Source: Microvirga flocculans ATCC BAA-817 (GTDB lineage: Bacteria > Pseudomonadota > Alphaproteobacteria > Rhizobiales > Beijerinckiaceae). From it: a stretch of 64,000 bases of DNA. Below the pieces are notes generated by a model. It was not told the origin of the DNA and did not search any database. It saw only the letters and a list, made by a program, of their open reading frames with translations. Position 1 is the stretch's first letter; each line of letters begins with the position of its first letter. Shown here piece by piece: positions 42,386-51,508 of the stretch. A program made the translations under genes and the position numbers. The DNA lies in the NCBI RefSeq assembly GCF_000518665.1, contig NZ_JAEA01000010.1, forward strand, positions 1-64,000, given 5' to 3'.

Positions 42386-44647
42386 GTGCCATTCTGGGCG
42401 CGCGCAAAGGCGAAACTTCATAACCAAAGCGATCATCTCTTGCAGTTCTACTCGCTTCCGGAATCCTTGAGTCCGTCACAGAAGCGCCGCCGCCGCTCAC
42501 TCGTGCGGGGACGGCTGGCTCTCGTGATGGGATTGCTCGGCGTCACGTTCATCCTGCTGACCTTCGGCTATGTCACCTGGGAGCAGCGCAACCGTCTGAT
42601 CCAGCGCAACGAGGACGATCTCGGGAATGCGGCGTTCTTCCTCGCGGATCATGCGGCCAGGCTGATCGAGGTGACGGACCTGACCCTGAAGCAGACCACG
42701 GCTCTGACGCATAAACAGGGCTGGGAGCAGGTGGAGACGTCACGGGCCCTGTGGGAGCAGATCCGCGCCGTGCAGGAAGCCTTGCCGTATATCGAGGATG
42801 TGTGGCTCAACGATGCGAGCGGCCGCCTTCGTCTCACATCGGCGCAGTTCCCGACGCCCGTGGCGAACGTTTCCGGGCGCGATGCCTTCGAGGCCCAGGC
42901 GATGCGGGACCGGGGCCTCTTCATCGGCCAGCCGATCGTCGGGCGGCTGACCAAGGAGCCGACCTTCATGATCAGCCGGCGCCTGCAGAACGGAAATGCC
43001 GAATTCGACGGCACCGCTTCGGTGACCGTCGCCCTGTCCTATTTCTACGATTACTGGTCGAAGCTGCGCTTGCCGAAGGGGAGCCGGATCGCGCTGATGC
43101 GCGCCTCCGACGGGGCCGTGATCGCGCAGTATCCGCCGCCGCCGGACGCTCTCTCCTTCGCGCCCATCGACAAGGCGGCCTTCGACAAGGCACTCGAATC
43201 GTCAGTCCATGCCGGGCTCTACTCCTTCGTCAGCTTGGGCGCCGACCGTATCGGTGCCTACCGGCAGGTCGGCGCGATGCCGCTCTTCATCCATGCCAGC
43301 ATGCCGCAGGACGCTTACCGGTCGCAATGGCTCGTGCAGACGCGGCTCTATGGCGCCTTCGCGCTGATCGCCCTGCTGGCGCTCCTGGCTCTGACGACGC
43401 TCGCTTCCCGGCAATTCCGTGAGCAGGCTACCACGGCCACGCTCCTGGAGCGCCAGGTGGCCATGCGGACCCGCGAGCTGCGCACGGAAACGGCTGCGCT
43501 GGAAATCCTTAATCGAACAGGCAGCATCCTGGCGGCCGAGCTCGACCTCGACCGCATCATCGAGAGCGTCGTCGATGCCGGAATCGAGCTGACCGGCGCC
43601 CAGTTCGGGGCCTTTTTCTGCGGAGCCTCTCAGGATGGGAAGGAACATTACGGCCAGTACCCGTCCGAGGATCTGCGCCGAGCTTTCGCCGCGCTCGACA
43701 TCCGGGCCGTCTGTGCGCCCGCCTTCGCTGAAGGCAAGAACGTCATTCTCGACGATCTATCCCAGATCATGACCGATGGCGGGGCCGCCCTCGCCGGCGA
43801 TGGCCAACCCGGCCATTCCGCCATCCGCAGCCTCATCGCGGTTCCCGTTCCGCTCCGGACCGGCGACGTTCACGGCATTCTCGTCTTCGGCCACGAGAAG
43901 CCGGGCATGTTCGGCGAGCGCTCCGAGCGCCTGCTCGCGGGTCTCACGGCGCAGGCGGCCATCGCCCTCGAGAACAGCCGTCTCTACCGCAATGCGCAGA
44001 GCGAGATCGAGGAGCGCAAGCAGGCGCAGACGCAGCAATCGCTGCTCATCCGCGAGCTCCATCACCGCGTGAAGAACACGCTCGCCACCGTGCAGGCGGT
44101 CGTGGGGGCCACGGCACGCTCGGCGCTCAGCATCGACGATTTCTATCAGGCCTTCGTCGGTCGCATCATTTCCCTTGCCAACACCCATTCCCTGCTGACC
44201 GAAGCCGTGTGGCAGACCGCCTCCCTGCGCGAGATCCTGGAGAAGGAGCTGCGCCCCTACAACGACACCAGGGGCGAGCGAATCACCCTGGAGGGAGGCG
44301 CCGTCGAGCTGCCGTCGGAGGCGGCCGTGCCTCTCGGCATGGCGATCCATGAGCTCACGACCAATGCGGCCAAATACGGTGCGCTCTCGGTTCCCCGCGG
44401 AAAAGTGGCCGTTTCCTGGGAGAGCGAACCCCTGGAGGACGGCCTGCGCCTCACCCTCGTCTGGCAGGAGCGCGGCGGGCCCGAGGTCGCGCCTCCGGCG
44501 CGGCAGGGTTTCGGCTCGCGCCTTCTGCACCGAGTGCTCGCCACCCAGCTCAACGCGAAGGTCGAGATGGATTTCGACCCGTCGGGCCTGCGGGTGGCCA
44601 TCGATGCGAACCTCAAGCGGATGCCGTATCCCGAGACGGGGTTCTGA
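42386..44647 (+). CDS. HWE-family sensor histidine kinase with GAF domain
   Basis: A 753-residue membrane sensor kinase. The N-terminus has a membrane helix (ALVMGLLGVTFILLTFGYV), then a periplasmic dCache/PAS-like domain to about residue 310 and a second helix (LIALLALLALTTLA). A GAF domain spans roughly 370-535. The phospho-acceptor region is ELHHRVKNTLATVQAV (H559/H560). The N-box IHELTTNAAKYGAL and the WQE of LTLVWQERGG define the HWE family. The GTG start at 42386 has GGAGA just before it. No response regulator is adjacent, so it is an orphan kinase. Confidence 0.9.
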   Translation: MPFWARAKAKLHNQSDHLLQFYSLPESLSPSQKRRRRSLVRGRLALVMGLLGVTFILLTFGYVTWEQRNRLIQRNEDDLGNAAFFLADHAARLIEVTDLTLKQTTALTHKQGWEQVETSRALWEQIRAVQEALPYIEDVWLNDASGRLRLTSAQFPTPVANVSGRDAFEAQAMRDRGLFIGQPIVGRLTKEPTFMISRRLQNGNAEFDGTASVTVALSYFYDYWSKLRLPKGSRIALMRASDGAVIAQYPPPPDALSFAPIDKAAFDKALESSVHAGLYSFVSLGADRIGAYRQVGAMPLFIHASMPQDAYRSQWLVQTRLYGAFALIALLALLALTTLASRQFREQATTATLLERQVAMRTRELRTETAALEILNRTGSILAAELDLDRIIESVVDAGIELTGAQFGAFFCGASQDGKEHYGQYPSEDLRRAFAALDIRAVCAPAFAEGKNVILDDLSQIMTDGGAALAGDGQPGHSAIRSLIAVPVPLRTGDVHGILVFGHEKPGMFGERSERLLAGLTAQAAIALENSRLYRNAQSEIEERKQAQTQQSLLIRELHHRVKNTLATVQAVVGATARSALSIDDFYQAFVGRIISLANTHSLLTEAVWQTASLREILEKELRPYNDTRGERITLEGGAVELPSEAAVPLGMAIHELTTNAAKYGALSVPRGKVAVSWESEPLEDGLRLTLVWQERGGPEVAPPARQGFGSRLLHRVLATQLNAKVEMDFDPSGLRVAIDANLKRMPYPETGF

Positions 44648-44794
44648 GCCTCCGCAGGTTTTCTGCAAAGCCACTTTGCGGCCGGGCGCGTCAATGTGAA
44701 GGGCCGATCGGTTGGCGGGATGCCGGAAAACCCCTATCTAGGCGGCATGACAGGGCGGGACCCGCCAGGGCTTCCCGCGGCCAAGGGGCTTTGA

Positions 44795-45859
44795 ATGAAC
44801 GAGATCGTCAAACCAACCGACTTGCAGGTGAACGTCGTCCGTCCGGCGAACCACCCCGCTGTGCGGAGCGGGCGGATCGGCGTGCTGCTGATGAACCTGG
44901 GCACGCCGGAGGGCACGAGCTACTGGCCCATGCGGCGCTACCTGAAGGAGTTTCTCTCCGACCGGCGCGTGATCGAGACGCCGCGCCTGCTCTGGTGGCC
45001 CATTCTCAACCTGATCATCCTGACCAAGCGCCCCGGTCCCAAGGGTCGGGACTACGCCTCGATCTGGAACAAGGAGCTCGACGAGGGGCCCCTCAAGACG
45101 ATCACCCGCAACCAGGCCGAGAAGGTGGCCGCGCACCTGAAGAGCATCGGCGGCGACAGGATCACGGTCGATTGGGCCATGCGCTACGGCAAGCCGGAGG
45201 TGCGCGAGCGCATCCAGGCTCTGCTCGACCAGGGCTGCGACCGCGTTCTCCTGGTGCCCCTCTATCCGCAATATTCGGCGGCGACCTCCGCCACGGCCTG
45301 CGATCAGGCCTTCCGCGCGCTCATGGACATGCGCTGGCAGCCGGCCGTCCGCGTCTCGCCGCCCTATCACGACGACCCGGTCTATATCGATTCCGTCGTA
45401 TCCTCCATGAGGGCGGAACTGGCGAAGCTGCCCTTCGAGCCCGAGGTGATCCTCGTCTCCTTCCACGGCGTGCCGAAGGAGTATCTCATGAAGGGCGACC
45501 CCTATCACTGCCACTGCGCCAAGACATGGCGCCTCATGCGCGAGGCCTTCGGCTGGCCGGCGGACAAGTTCCGCATGAGCTTCCAATCGCGGTTCGGCCC
45601 GGCGGAATGGCTGCAGCCCTACACCGACAAGACTGTCGAATCGCTCGCGAAAAGCGGCGTGAAGCGGCTCGCGATCGTCGCGCCGGGCTTCTCCGCGGAT
45701 TGCCTGGAGACCCTAGAGGAGCTCGACGGCGAGAACCGCGAGATCTTCATGCACAACGGCGGCGAGCAATTCGCCTATCTGCCCTGCCTCAACGATTCTC
45801 CCGAAGGCATGCGCGTGATCAACCACATCGTGGAGCGTGAGCTTCAGGGGTGGATCTAG
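44795..45859 (+). CDS. hemH: Ferrochelatase
   Basis: A 354-residue enzyme inserting Fe2+ into protoporphyrin IX, the last step of heme synthesis. Motifs are GVLLMNLGTPEG, LVPLYPQYSAATSA, the catalytic-histidine strand VSFHGVPKEYL and the glutamate helix PGFSADCLETLEEL. A CHCAKT cysteine pair follows the histidine. Length and motifs are typical. ATG 44795 follows AAGGGG. It stands 60 bases from the downstream SPFH gene. Confidence 0.95.
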   Translation: MNEIVKPTDLQVNVVRPANHPAVRSGRIGVLLMNLGTPEGTSYWPMRRYLKEFLSDRRVIETPRLLWWPILNLIILTKRPGPKGRDYASIWNKELDEGPLKTITRNQAEKVAAHLKSIGGDRITVDWAMRYGKPEVRERIQALLDQGCDRVLLVPLYPQYSAATSATACDQAFRALMDMRWQPAVRVSPPYHDDPVYIDSVVSSMRAELAKLPFEPEVILVSFHGVPKEYLMKGDPYHCHCAKTWRLMREAFGWPADKFRMSFQSRFGPAEWLQPYTDKTVESLAKSGVKRLAIVAPGFSADCLETLEELDGENREIFMHNGGEQFAYLPCLNDSPEGMRVINHIVERELQGWI

Positions 45860-45918
45860 GACTCCTGCCCTGTTTGAGGTAGCCTGAGCCCTCTGCAACT
45901 CCGTTGCCTGGGGGGCTC

Positions 45919-46902
45919 ATGCCGCTGAGTGGTTTCGATATCTTCGTCATCGTTCTGGTGCTCGTCGTCGTCGTGACGATCGCCATGGGCATCAGAACGG
46001 TCCCGCAAGGGTATGCCTACACCGTCGAGCGATTCGGGCGCTATTCGCGCACGCTCACGCCGGGCCTGGGCCTGATCGTGCCCTATATCGATCAGATCGG
46101 GAAAAAGGTGAACGTCATGGAGCAGGTGCTCGACGTTCCGAGCCAGGAGGCCTTCACCCGGGACAATGCCGGCGTCACCATCGACGCGGCCGCCTTCTAT
46201 CAGGTGCTCGATGCCGCCCGCGCGTCCTACGAGGTCGCCAACCTGAACCAGGCGCTCCTGGTTCTCACCATGACCAACATCCGCACCGTCGTGGGGTCCA
46301 TGGATCTCGATCAGCTCCTCTCCCATCGCGACGAGATCAATGAGCGGCTGCTGCGGGTCGTGGACGCCGCCGCGTCGCCCTGGGGCGCCAAGGTCACCCG
46401 CGTCGAGATCAAGGACATTCTCCCGCCGGCGGATCTTGCCGGCGCCATGGCGCGGCAGATGAAGGCCGAGCGCGAGAAGCGCGCCGCCGTGCTCGAGGCG
46501 GAAGGTCTACGCCAGGCGGAGATCCTGCGGGCCGAAGGGCAGAAGCAGTCGCAGATCCTGGCTGCCGAGGGGCGCAAGGAAGCGGCATTCCGCGATGCGG
46601 AGGCACGCGAGCGGCAGGCCGAAGCCGAGGCGAAGGCCACGGGCATGGTCAGCGACGCCATCACCCGGGGCGATCTTGCCGCGGCCAACTTCATCGTGGC
46701 GGAAAAATACATCGACGCGATCCGCACCCTCGCTTCCGCTCCCAACCAGAAGGTCGTGATCGTGCCCATCGAGGCGGCCGGGCTCGCCGGGACGCTGGGC
46801 GGCATCGCGGAACTCACCAGGTCGGTGTTCGGCGAGGGCGGAGCGTCTACGCGGCCCGCGCGCAGCGTCCCGGCCGTCTCCGGAGGAGCCGAGCGCTCAT
46901 GA
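45919..46902 (+). CDS. SPFH/band 7 membrane protein (QmcA-like)
   Basis: A 327-residue stomatin/prohibitin-family protein. One N-terminal membrane helix (IFVIVLVLVVVVTIAMGI) precedes the band 7 domain (VPQGYAYTVERFGRYSRTL to about residue 175). A long alanine/glutamate-rich coiled coil (AEGLRQAEILRAEGQKQSQ) follows. Such proteins form membrane rings linked to protein quality control. ATG 45919 is preferred over TTG 45904. It overlaps the NfeD gene as ATGA, its usual partner. Confidence 0.92.
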   Translation: MPLSGFDIFVIVLVLVVVVTIAMGIRTVPQGYAYTVERFGRYSRTLTPGLGLIVPYIDQIGKKVNVMEQVLDVPSQEAFTRDNAGVTIDAAAFYQVLDAARASYEVANLNQALLVLTMTNIRTVVGSMDLDQLLSHRDEINERLLRVVDAAASPWGAKVTRVEIKDILPPADLAGAMARQMKAEREKRAAVLEAEGLRQAEILRAEGQKQSQILAAEGRKEAAFRDAEARERQAEAEAKATGMVSDAITRGDLAAANFIVAEKYIDAIRTLASAPNQKVVIVPIEAAGLAGTLGGIAELTRSVFGEGGASTRPARSVPAVSGGAERS

Positions 46903-47348
46903 TCCAGAACGCGTTCGTCAGCCTGGGAGCCTGGGCCTGGATCATCCTCGGAGTCGTTCTGATCGGCGTCGAGCTTGTGGCCCCGGGAGCCTTCTTCCTC
47001 TGGCTGGGGCTCGCCGCCATCGCCACCGGGCTCCTGGATGCGGCGCTCGGCCTGTCCTGGCAGGCGGCATCGCTGGTGTTCGCCGTCCTCTGCGTTACGG
47101 CGGTGATCCTGGGCCGCACCGTCACCCGCTCGAGGATGCAGCCCGAGCCGCAGGCCGAGATGCTCAATCAGCGTGGGCAATCCCTCGTCGGCCGCGTCTT
47201 CACCCTGGAGACGCCGATCAAGGACGGAGAGGGGCGGATCCGGGTCGATGACAGCTCCTGGCGCGTGACCGGCGCCGACCGGTTCGCCGGGGCGAAGGTG
47301 CGTGTGGTGAGGGTCGAAGGCTCCACCCTCGTGGTGGACGATCCTTGA
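46899..47348 (+). CDS. NfeD-family membrane protein
   Basis: A 149-residue NfeD1b-type protein. It has two or three hydrophobic segments in the first 70 residues (AWIILGVVLIGVELVAPGAFF) and a C-terminal OB-fold beginning GRVFTLETPIKDGEG. NfeD partners with SPFH proteins, and the ATGA overlap with the upstream SPFH gene fits this pairing. Confidence 0.9.
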   Translation: MIQNAFVSLGAWAWIILGVVLIGVELVAPGAFFLWLGLAAIATGLLDAALGLSWQAASLVFAVLCVTAVILGRTVTRSRMQPEPQAEMLNQRGQSLVGRVFTLETPIKDGEGRIRVDDSSWRVTGADRFAGAKVRVVRVEGSTLVVDDP

Positions 47349-47415
47349 GGAGGGCCGAAACCCGATCCTGTGCTTGACGTAATGTCCGCTGCAAAAAGCT
47401 GATTATTGAGAATAT

Positions 47416-47434
47416 TATTACATATTCTGTAATA
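47416..47434. promoter_or_regulatory. AT-rich dyad upstream of the chemoreceptor
   Basis: TATTACA and TGTAATA are exact inverse arms around TATTC in an unusually AT-rich stretch (47400-47490) in this GC-rich region. It lies about 125 bases before the chemoreceptor start and may be an operator or part of its promoter. Confidence 0.4.
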
Positions 47435-47558
47435 TTTTTATGTCACATTCCGAAAGGGAAAATTCACGATTTTCTGGAATATTTACTTGACCTGAACCTG
47501 TCGCGTCGTGGGGGCGCGAACCCCTCGCGGTGATGCGGGCAGGCCGTGTAAGACGCAG

Positions 47559-49241
47559 ATGTCTCTCCAGAAGCTTTCCATCCGCGCCAAGCTCATTGGC
47601 GCGTTCACCTTTCTGGTCCTGCTCCTCGCAGGGCTGGGCCTGCTGGGGCTCCGGGGCCTTCAGCGGATCAACGCCGAGACGACCGAGATCGCCGAGCACT
47701 GGATGGCCGGCATCGAGAAGGCCGGCGAAGTCAATGCCGAGGTCCAGGAGTTCCGCGCAACGCTCCTCAGGCACATCATCGCGAGCGCCTTCACCAAGCA
47801 CCTGGTGGATCAGGAAATCACCCAGCTGCGTGAAAAGATCGCCGCCGCCCTGCGAAACTACGAAAAGACGATCGTCCTCGAGGAGGACCGGAAGCTGTTT
47901 ACGCAGTTCGAGCAGCTCTGGAACGCTTACAACCGGGAAGCCGATGCGGTTTTCCAGCTGTCCAACGGCGACAAATACGAAGAGGCGCGCGACTACAATG
48001 CGCTCAAGGCTCTGCCCATCGCTCAGCAAATGAGCGAGGTCCTGAACCAGATCGTCGCATGGAACACCGTGGGAGCCCAGGACGCGCGCCGGGAAGCGTC
48101 GGAGGTCTATGCTTCCACGCAGAACCTGATGCTCGGCTTTCTCGCCGCCGGAATCGTCCTCGCCATCGTCATGGCCTTCCTGATCACGCGCACGGTGTCC
48201 ACCGGGATTGCCTCCGTCACGCGGTCCATGGGGCTTCTTGCGCAAGGCGATCTCACGGCGCAGGTTGCCTATCGCGGCTATCGGACCGAGCTCGGCAAGA
48301 TCGCCGACGCCGTCCAGGTGTTCAAGGATGCGCTGATCGCCAAGAAGCAGGCGGATGAGGAGGCGGCGCTCGAAGCCGATGCGAAGACGCGCCGCGCGCA
48401 AAGGCTCGACGAGCTGACGAAGCGCTTCGAGATGAACGTCTCCCTCCTGACCGAGAGTCTGGCGAGCGCCGCCACGGAGATGGAATCGACCGCGCAGTCC
48501 ATGAGCTCGATCGCGGATCAGACCAATCATCAATCGGTGAGCGTCGCATCGGCGGCGGAGCAGGCGTCCGCCAATGTGCAGACGGTGGCCGCCGCGACCG
48601 AGGAGATGTCCATCTCGATCCAGGAGATCGCCTCTCAGGTCAGCCAATCCTCGCAGATTGCGGAAAAAGCGGTTGCCGGAGCCCAGCGCACCAACACGAC
48701 GGTGCAATCCCTTGCGAGCACCGCCGAGAAGATCGGCAACGTGATCGCGCTCATCAACACGATTGCCGGCCAGACCAACCTGCTCGCGCTCAACGCCACC
48801 ATCGAGGCGGCCCGCGCGGGCGAGGCGGGACGGGGCTTTGCCGTGGTGGCCGCCGAGGTGAAGGAACTGGCCAACCAGACCGCCAGGGCCACCGAGGAGA
48901 TTTCGCACCAGATCGCGGGCATCCAGCATGCGACGCAGGATGTGGTCGCGGCCATTCACGAGATCGCGCAGACGATCACCGAGATGTCGCAGATCTCGAC
49001 CGGCATCGCCGCCGCTATCGAGGAGCAGGGCGCCGCGACCCGCGAAATCTCGCGCAACGTGCAGGAGGCGGCCCGCGGTACGGAAGCCGTGACCGGCAGC
49101 ATCGGCCATGTCCGTGAACGGGCTGGGGAAACCGGCGCTGCCGCGATTCAGGTGCTGGGCGCGGCCCAGGAGCTGGCGCGGCATTCGGAGGATCTCAGTC
49201 GTGAGGTGTCGGACTTCCTCTCCAGCGTGAAGGCCGCCTGA
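47559..49241 (+). CDS. Methyl-accepting chemotaxis protein
   Basis: A 560-residue chemoreceptor. TM1 is near residues 10-32, followed by a four-helix-bundle sensor domain. TM2 is around 190-212 ([20 protein letters not shown]) and then HAMP. The signalling tip is [32 protein letters not shown]-type and highly conserved (tip centred near residue 415). It reports ligand or membrane state to CheA/CheW. No CheR-binding pentapeptide is seen at the C-terminus. Start ATG 47559 (MSLQKLS). Confidence 0.93.
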   Translation: MSLQKLSIRAKLIGAFTFLVLLLAGLGLLGLRGLQRINAETTEIAEHWMAGIEKAGEVNAEVQEFRATLLRHIIASAFTKHLVDQEITQLREKIAAALRNYEKTIVLEEDRKLFTQFEQLWNAYNREADAVFQLSNGDKYEEARDYNALKALPIAQQMSEVLNQIVAWNTVGAQDARREASEVYASTQNLMLGFLAAGIVLAIVMAFLITRTVSTGIASVTRSMGLLAQGDLTAQVAYRGYRTELGKIADAVQVFKDALIAKKQADEEAALEADAKTRRAQRLDELTKRFEMNVSLLTESLASAATEMESTAQSMSSIADQTNHQSVSVASAAEQASANVQTVAAATEEMSISIQEIASQVSQSSQIAEKAVAGAQRTNTTVQSLASTAEKIGNVIALINTIAGQTNLLALNATIEAARAGEAGRGFAVVAAEVKELANQTARATEEISHQIAGIQHATQDVVAAIHEIAQTITEMSQISTGIAAAIEEQGAATREISRNVQEAARGTEAVTGSIGHVRERAGETGAAAIQVLGAAQELARHSEDLSREVSDFLSSVKAA

Positions 49242-49276
49242 CGCAGCCGGATCGCTTCGGAGCCTCCATCGGAAGA

Positions 49277-49308
49277 GGTCCATCGCGCTTGCGCGACGGC
49301 CTTTTCTT
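49277..49308 (+). terminator. Candidate terminator after the chemoreceptor
   Basis: An imperfect hairpin (GGTC...TCGCG paired with CGCGA..GGCC, small bulge) is followed by TTTTCTT, 35 bases past the stop codon. Confidence 0.5.
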
Positions 49309-49314
49309 CGGGTG

Positions 49315-50310
49315 TTAGGCCGCGCCTGCGCGCAGCAGGTCGAGATAATGCACGAGGCCGACGGGCCGGCTGTTCTCGACCACGATCAGGGCCGTGATCC
49401 GCGAGGCTTCCTCCATCTCCAGGGCCGTGACCACGAGGGCGTCCGGCGCGATGGTGCGCGGCGTCTTCGTCATGATGGACGTGACGGGAAGCGTCGCGAG
49501 GTCGGGCTTGAGGTTGCGGCGCAGGTCGCCGTCGGTAACGATGCCGGCAAGGGTGCCGTCCCCGTTCACCACGATCACGGCGCCGAAGCCTTTGCGGCCG
49601 ATCTCCTCGATGGCCTCGCCCATGAGGGCGTCGATGCCGACGATGGGCAGGCGCTCGCCCACGTGCATGATGTCCCGGACGAGCTTGAGCCGCGCACCGA
49701 GCTTTCCGCCGGGGTGGAACACCCGGAAATGATCCGCCGTGAAGCCGCGCCGCTCCAGCAGGGCGACGGCCAGGGCATCGCCCAGGGCCAGCTGGATCGT
49801 GGTCGACGTGGTGGGGGCGAGCCCGTTGGGGCAGGCCTCCTGGGTCTTCGGCAGGGTCAGGCAGATATCGGCGGCCCGGCCCAGGGTCGATGCGCCATTC
49901 GAGGTGAGGGCGATCAGGGGGACCCGGAAACGGCGGGAATAGCCGAGGATGTCGGCAAGCTCGGCGGTCTCGCCGGACCAGGACAGGGCAACGATCACGT
50001 CGTCCGTCTGGATCATGCCGAGATCGCCGTGGCTCGCCTCGGCCGGGTGCACGTAATAGGCGGGCGTGCCGGTGGAGGCGAGGGTGGCGGCCATCTTGCG
50101 GCCCACATGGCCGGACTTGCCCATGCCGGTCACGATCACCCGGCCCCTGGCGGCGGCGATGGTCTCGACGGCCGCCGTGAAAGGCTCCCCGAGGCCGTTG
50201 CCGATGGCGTCCATCAGGGCGGTCAGGCCGTCCCGCTCGGTTTCGAGGGTGCGCAGGGCCGAGGCGACGGCCGGGCCGGGCGAATGGGGGGCTGGTTCTG
50301 CTAATGCCAT
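49315..50310 (-). CDS. Arabinose-5-phosphate isomerase, KpsF/GutQ family (KdsD-like)
   Basis: A 331-residue sugar-phosphate isomerase that makes D-arabinose 5-phosphate, the precursor of KDO in lipopolysaccharide. The SIS domain covers about residues 40-190 (GRVIVTGMGKSGHVGRKMAATLAS and HGDLGMIQTDDVIVALSWSGET). Two CBS domains follow (VRDIMHVGERLPIV and VTSIMTKTPRTIAPDA). It lies 50 bases after galU on the same strand. Its ribosome-binding site and start codon are buried in a stem. Confidence 0.92.
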   Translation of the reverse strand: MALAEPAPHSPGPAVASALRTLETERDGLTALMDAIGNGLGEPFTAAVETIAAARGRVIVTGMGKSGHVGRKMAATLASTGTPAYYVHPAEASHGDLGMIQTDDVIVALSWSGETAELADILGYSRRFRVPLIALTSNGASTLGRAADICLTLPKTQEACPNGLAPTTSTTIQLALGDALAVALLERRGFTADHFRVFHPGGKLGARLKLVRDIMHVGERLPIVGIDALMGEAIEEIGRKGFGAVIVVNGDGTLAGIVTDGDLRRNLKPDLATLPVTSIMTKTPRTIAPDALVVTALEMEEASRITALIVVENSRPVGLVHYLDLLRAGAA

Positions 50311-50341
50311 GGCCGCTCCTCTAGCACAGGAGAGCGGCCAT
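50309..50341 (-). promoter_or_regulatory. Stem sequestering the kdsD ribosome-binding site
   Basis: In the minus-strand mRNA, ATGGCCGCT (from 50341) pairs exactly with AGCGGCCAT (ending 50309), and an inner CCT/AGG extends the stem past a two-base bulge. The 3' arm contains the AGGAG Shine-Dalgarno sequence and the kdsD start codon (50308-50310). The 5' arm contains a six-codon frame (ATG to TAG) whose translation could open the stem. Confidence 0.55.
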
Positions 50342-50360
50342 GCGGAACCCTCGCGCCCGC

Positions 50361-51239
50361 TTACTTCTGCCGCAGAAGGGCCTCGAGTTCCCTGCGAAAG
50401 TCGGCCGAGAGGTCCTCCCGGTCCAGGGCATAGGCCACGTTGGCCATGAGGAAGCCGATCTTCGAGCCCGTATCGTAGGTCTTGCCCCGATACTTCATGC
50501 CGAAGAATTTCTGGTCCTTCATCAGGCGGATCATGGAGTCCGTGAGCTGGATCTCGTTGCCCGCGCCGCGCTCCTGGGTGGAGAGCAGGTCGAAGATCTC
50601 GGGCTGGAGGATGTAGCGCCCGGAGATGATGAAGTTCGACGGCGCGGTGCCCTTCGGCGGCTTTTCCACCATGCCGGTGATCTCGAAGGTCTGGCCGAAA
50701 TCCTGCCCCATCGAGACGATGCCGTATTGGTGGGTCTGGTCCTCGGGCACCTCCTCCACGGCGATGATGTTGCCGCCGTGCTGCTCATAGGCCGCGACCA
50801 TCTGTTCCATGGAGCCGCGGCTGAGCATGTCGGGCAGGATCACCGCGAAGGGCTCGTCGCCCACGAGCTCCCGGGCGCACCAGACCGCGTGGCCGAGGCC
50901 GAGGGGCTCCTGCTGGCGGGTGAAGCTCGTCTGGCCGGCCTGGGGCTGGTCCTTGGCGAGAAGCTCCAGTTCCTTCGTCTTGCCGCGGCTCTCGAGGGTG
51001 CGGTTGAGCTCGTAGGCGATGTCGAAATGGTCCTCGATCACCGCCTTGTTGCGGCCGGTGACGAAAATGAAATGCTCGATTCCGGCGGCGCGGGCCTCAT
51101 CGACCACATGCTGCACCACGGGGCGGTCGACGACGCACAGCATCTCCTTGGGAACGGCCTTGGTCGCCGGCAGAAACCGGGTTCCGAGACCGGCGACGGG
51201 AAGGACTGCTTTGCGGATACGCTTCATTGAATGAGCCAT
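50361..51239 (-). CDS. galU: UTP-glucose-1-phosphate uridylyltransferase
   Basis: A 292-residue nucleotidyltransferase that makes UDP-glucose for envelope polysaccharides and glucans. The N-terminal nucleotide-binding loop is LPVAGLGTRFLPATKAVPKEM. Other landmarks are FAVILPDMLS and GRYILQPEIFDLL. Length is normal for bacterial GalU. ATG 51239 or 51227 (MKRIRKAV) could be the start; neither has a clear Shine-Dalgarno sequence. It is upstream of the kdsD-like gene in one likely operon. UDP-glucose would also feed the OpgG-type glucan pathway. Confidence 0.93.
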   Translation of the reverse strand: MAHSMKRIRKAVLPVAGLGTRFLPATKAVPKEMLCVVDRPVVQHVVDEARAAGIEHFIFVTGRNKAVIEDHFDIAYELNRTLESRGKTKELELLAKDQPQAGQTSFTRQQEPLGLGHAVWCARELVGDEPFAVILPDMLSRGSMEQMVAAYEQHGGNIIAVEEVPEDQTHQYGIVSMGQDFGQTFEITGMVEKPPKGTAPSNFIISGRYILQPEIFDLLSTQERGAGNEIQLTDSMIRLMKDQKFFGMKYRGKTYDTGSKIGFLMANVAYALDREDLSADFRRELEALLRQK

Positions 51240-51508
51240 GATTGAGCATCGAAAGGGAGGGGTAATCTAAGACAGGACCGGCAAAAGGAAACCGATAACT
51301 GCCAAGCTCCGACTACCTCCAAGGTGGTAGGTTTCCCGGGTTTCATCGTTGCGTTCCCATCCATGGCGGTGCGGACCTGAATTGAAGCTGAAGCGTTTTG
51401 GTTAAGCTGCCGCGGGTGGCCAAAGGGCTGGCTTTCAACCGCCTGTTAACTCTCTTAGTGTCGCAATGGCAGGGCAGATCTGTCCTGTTTCAAAGAGCGA
51501 ATTTTTTC

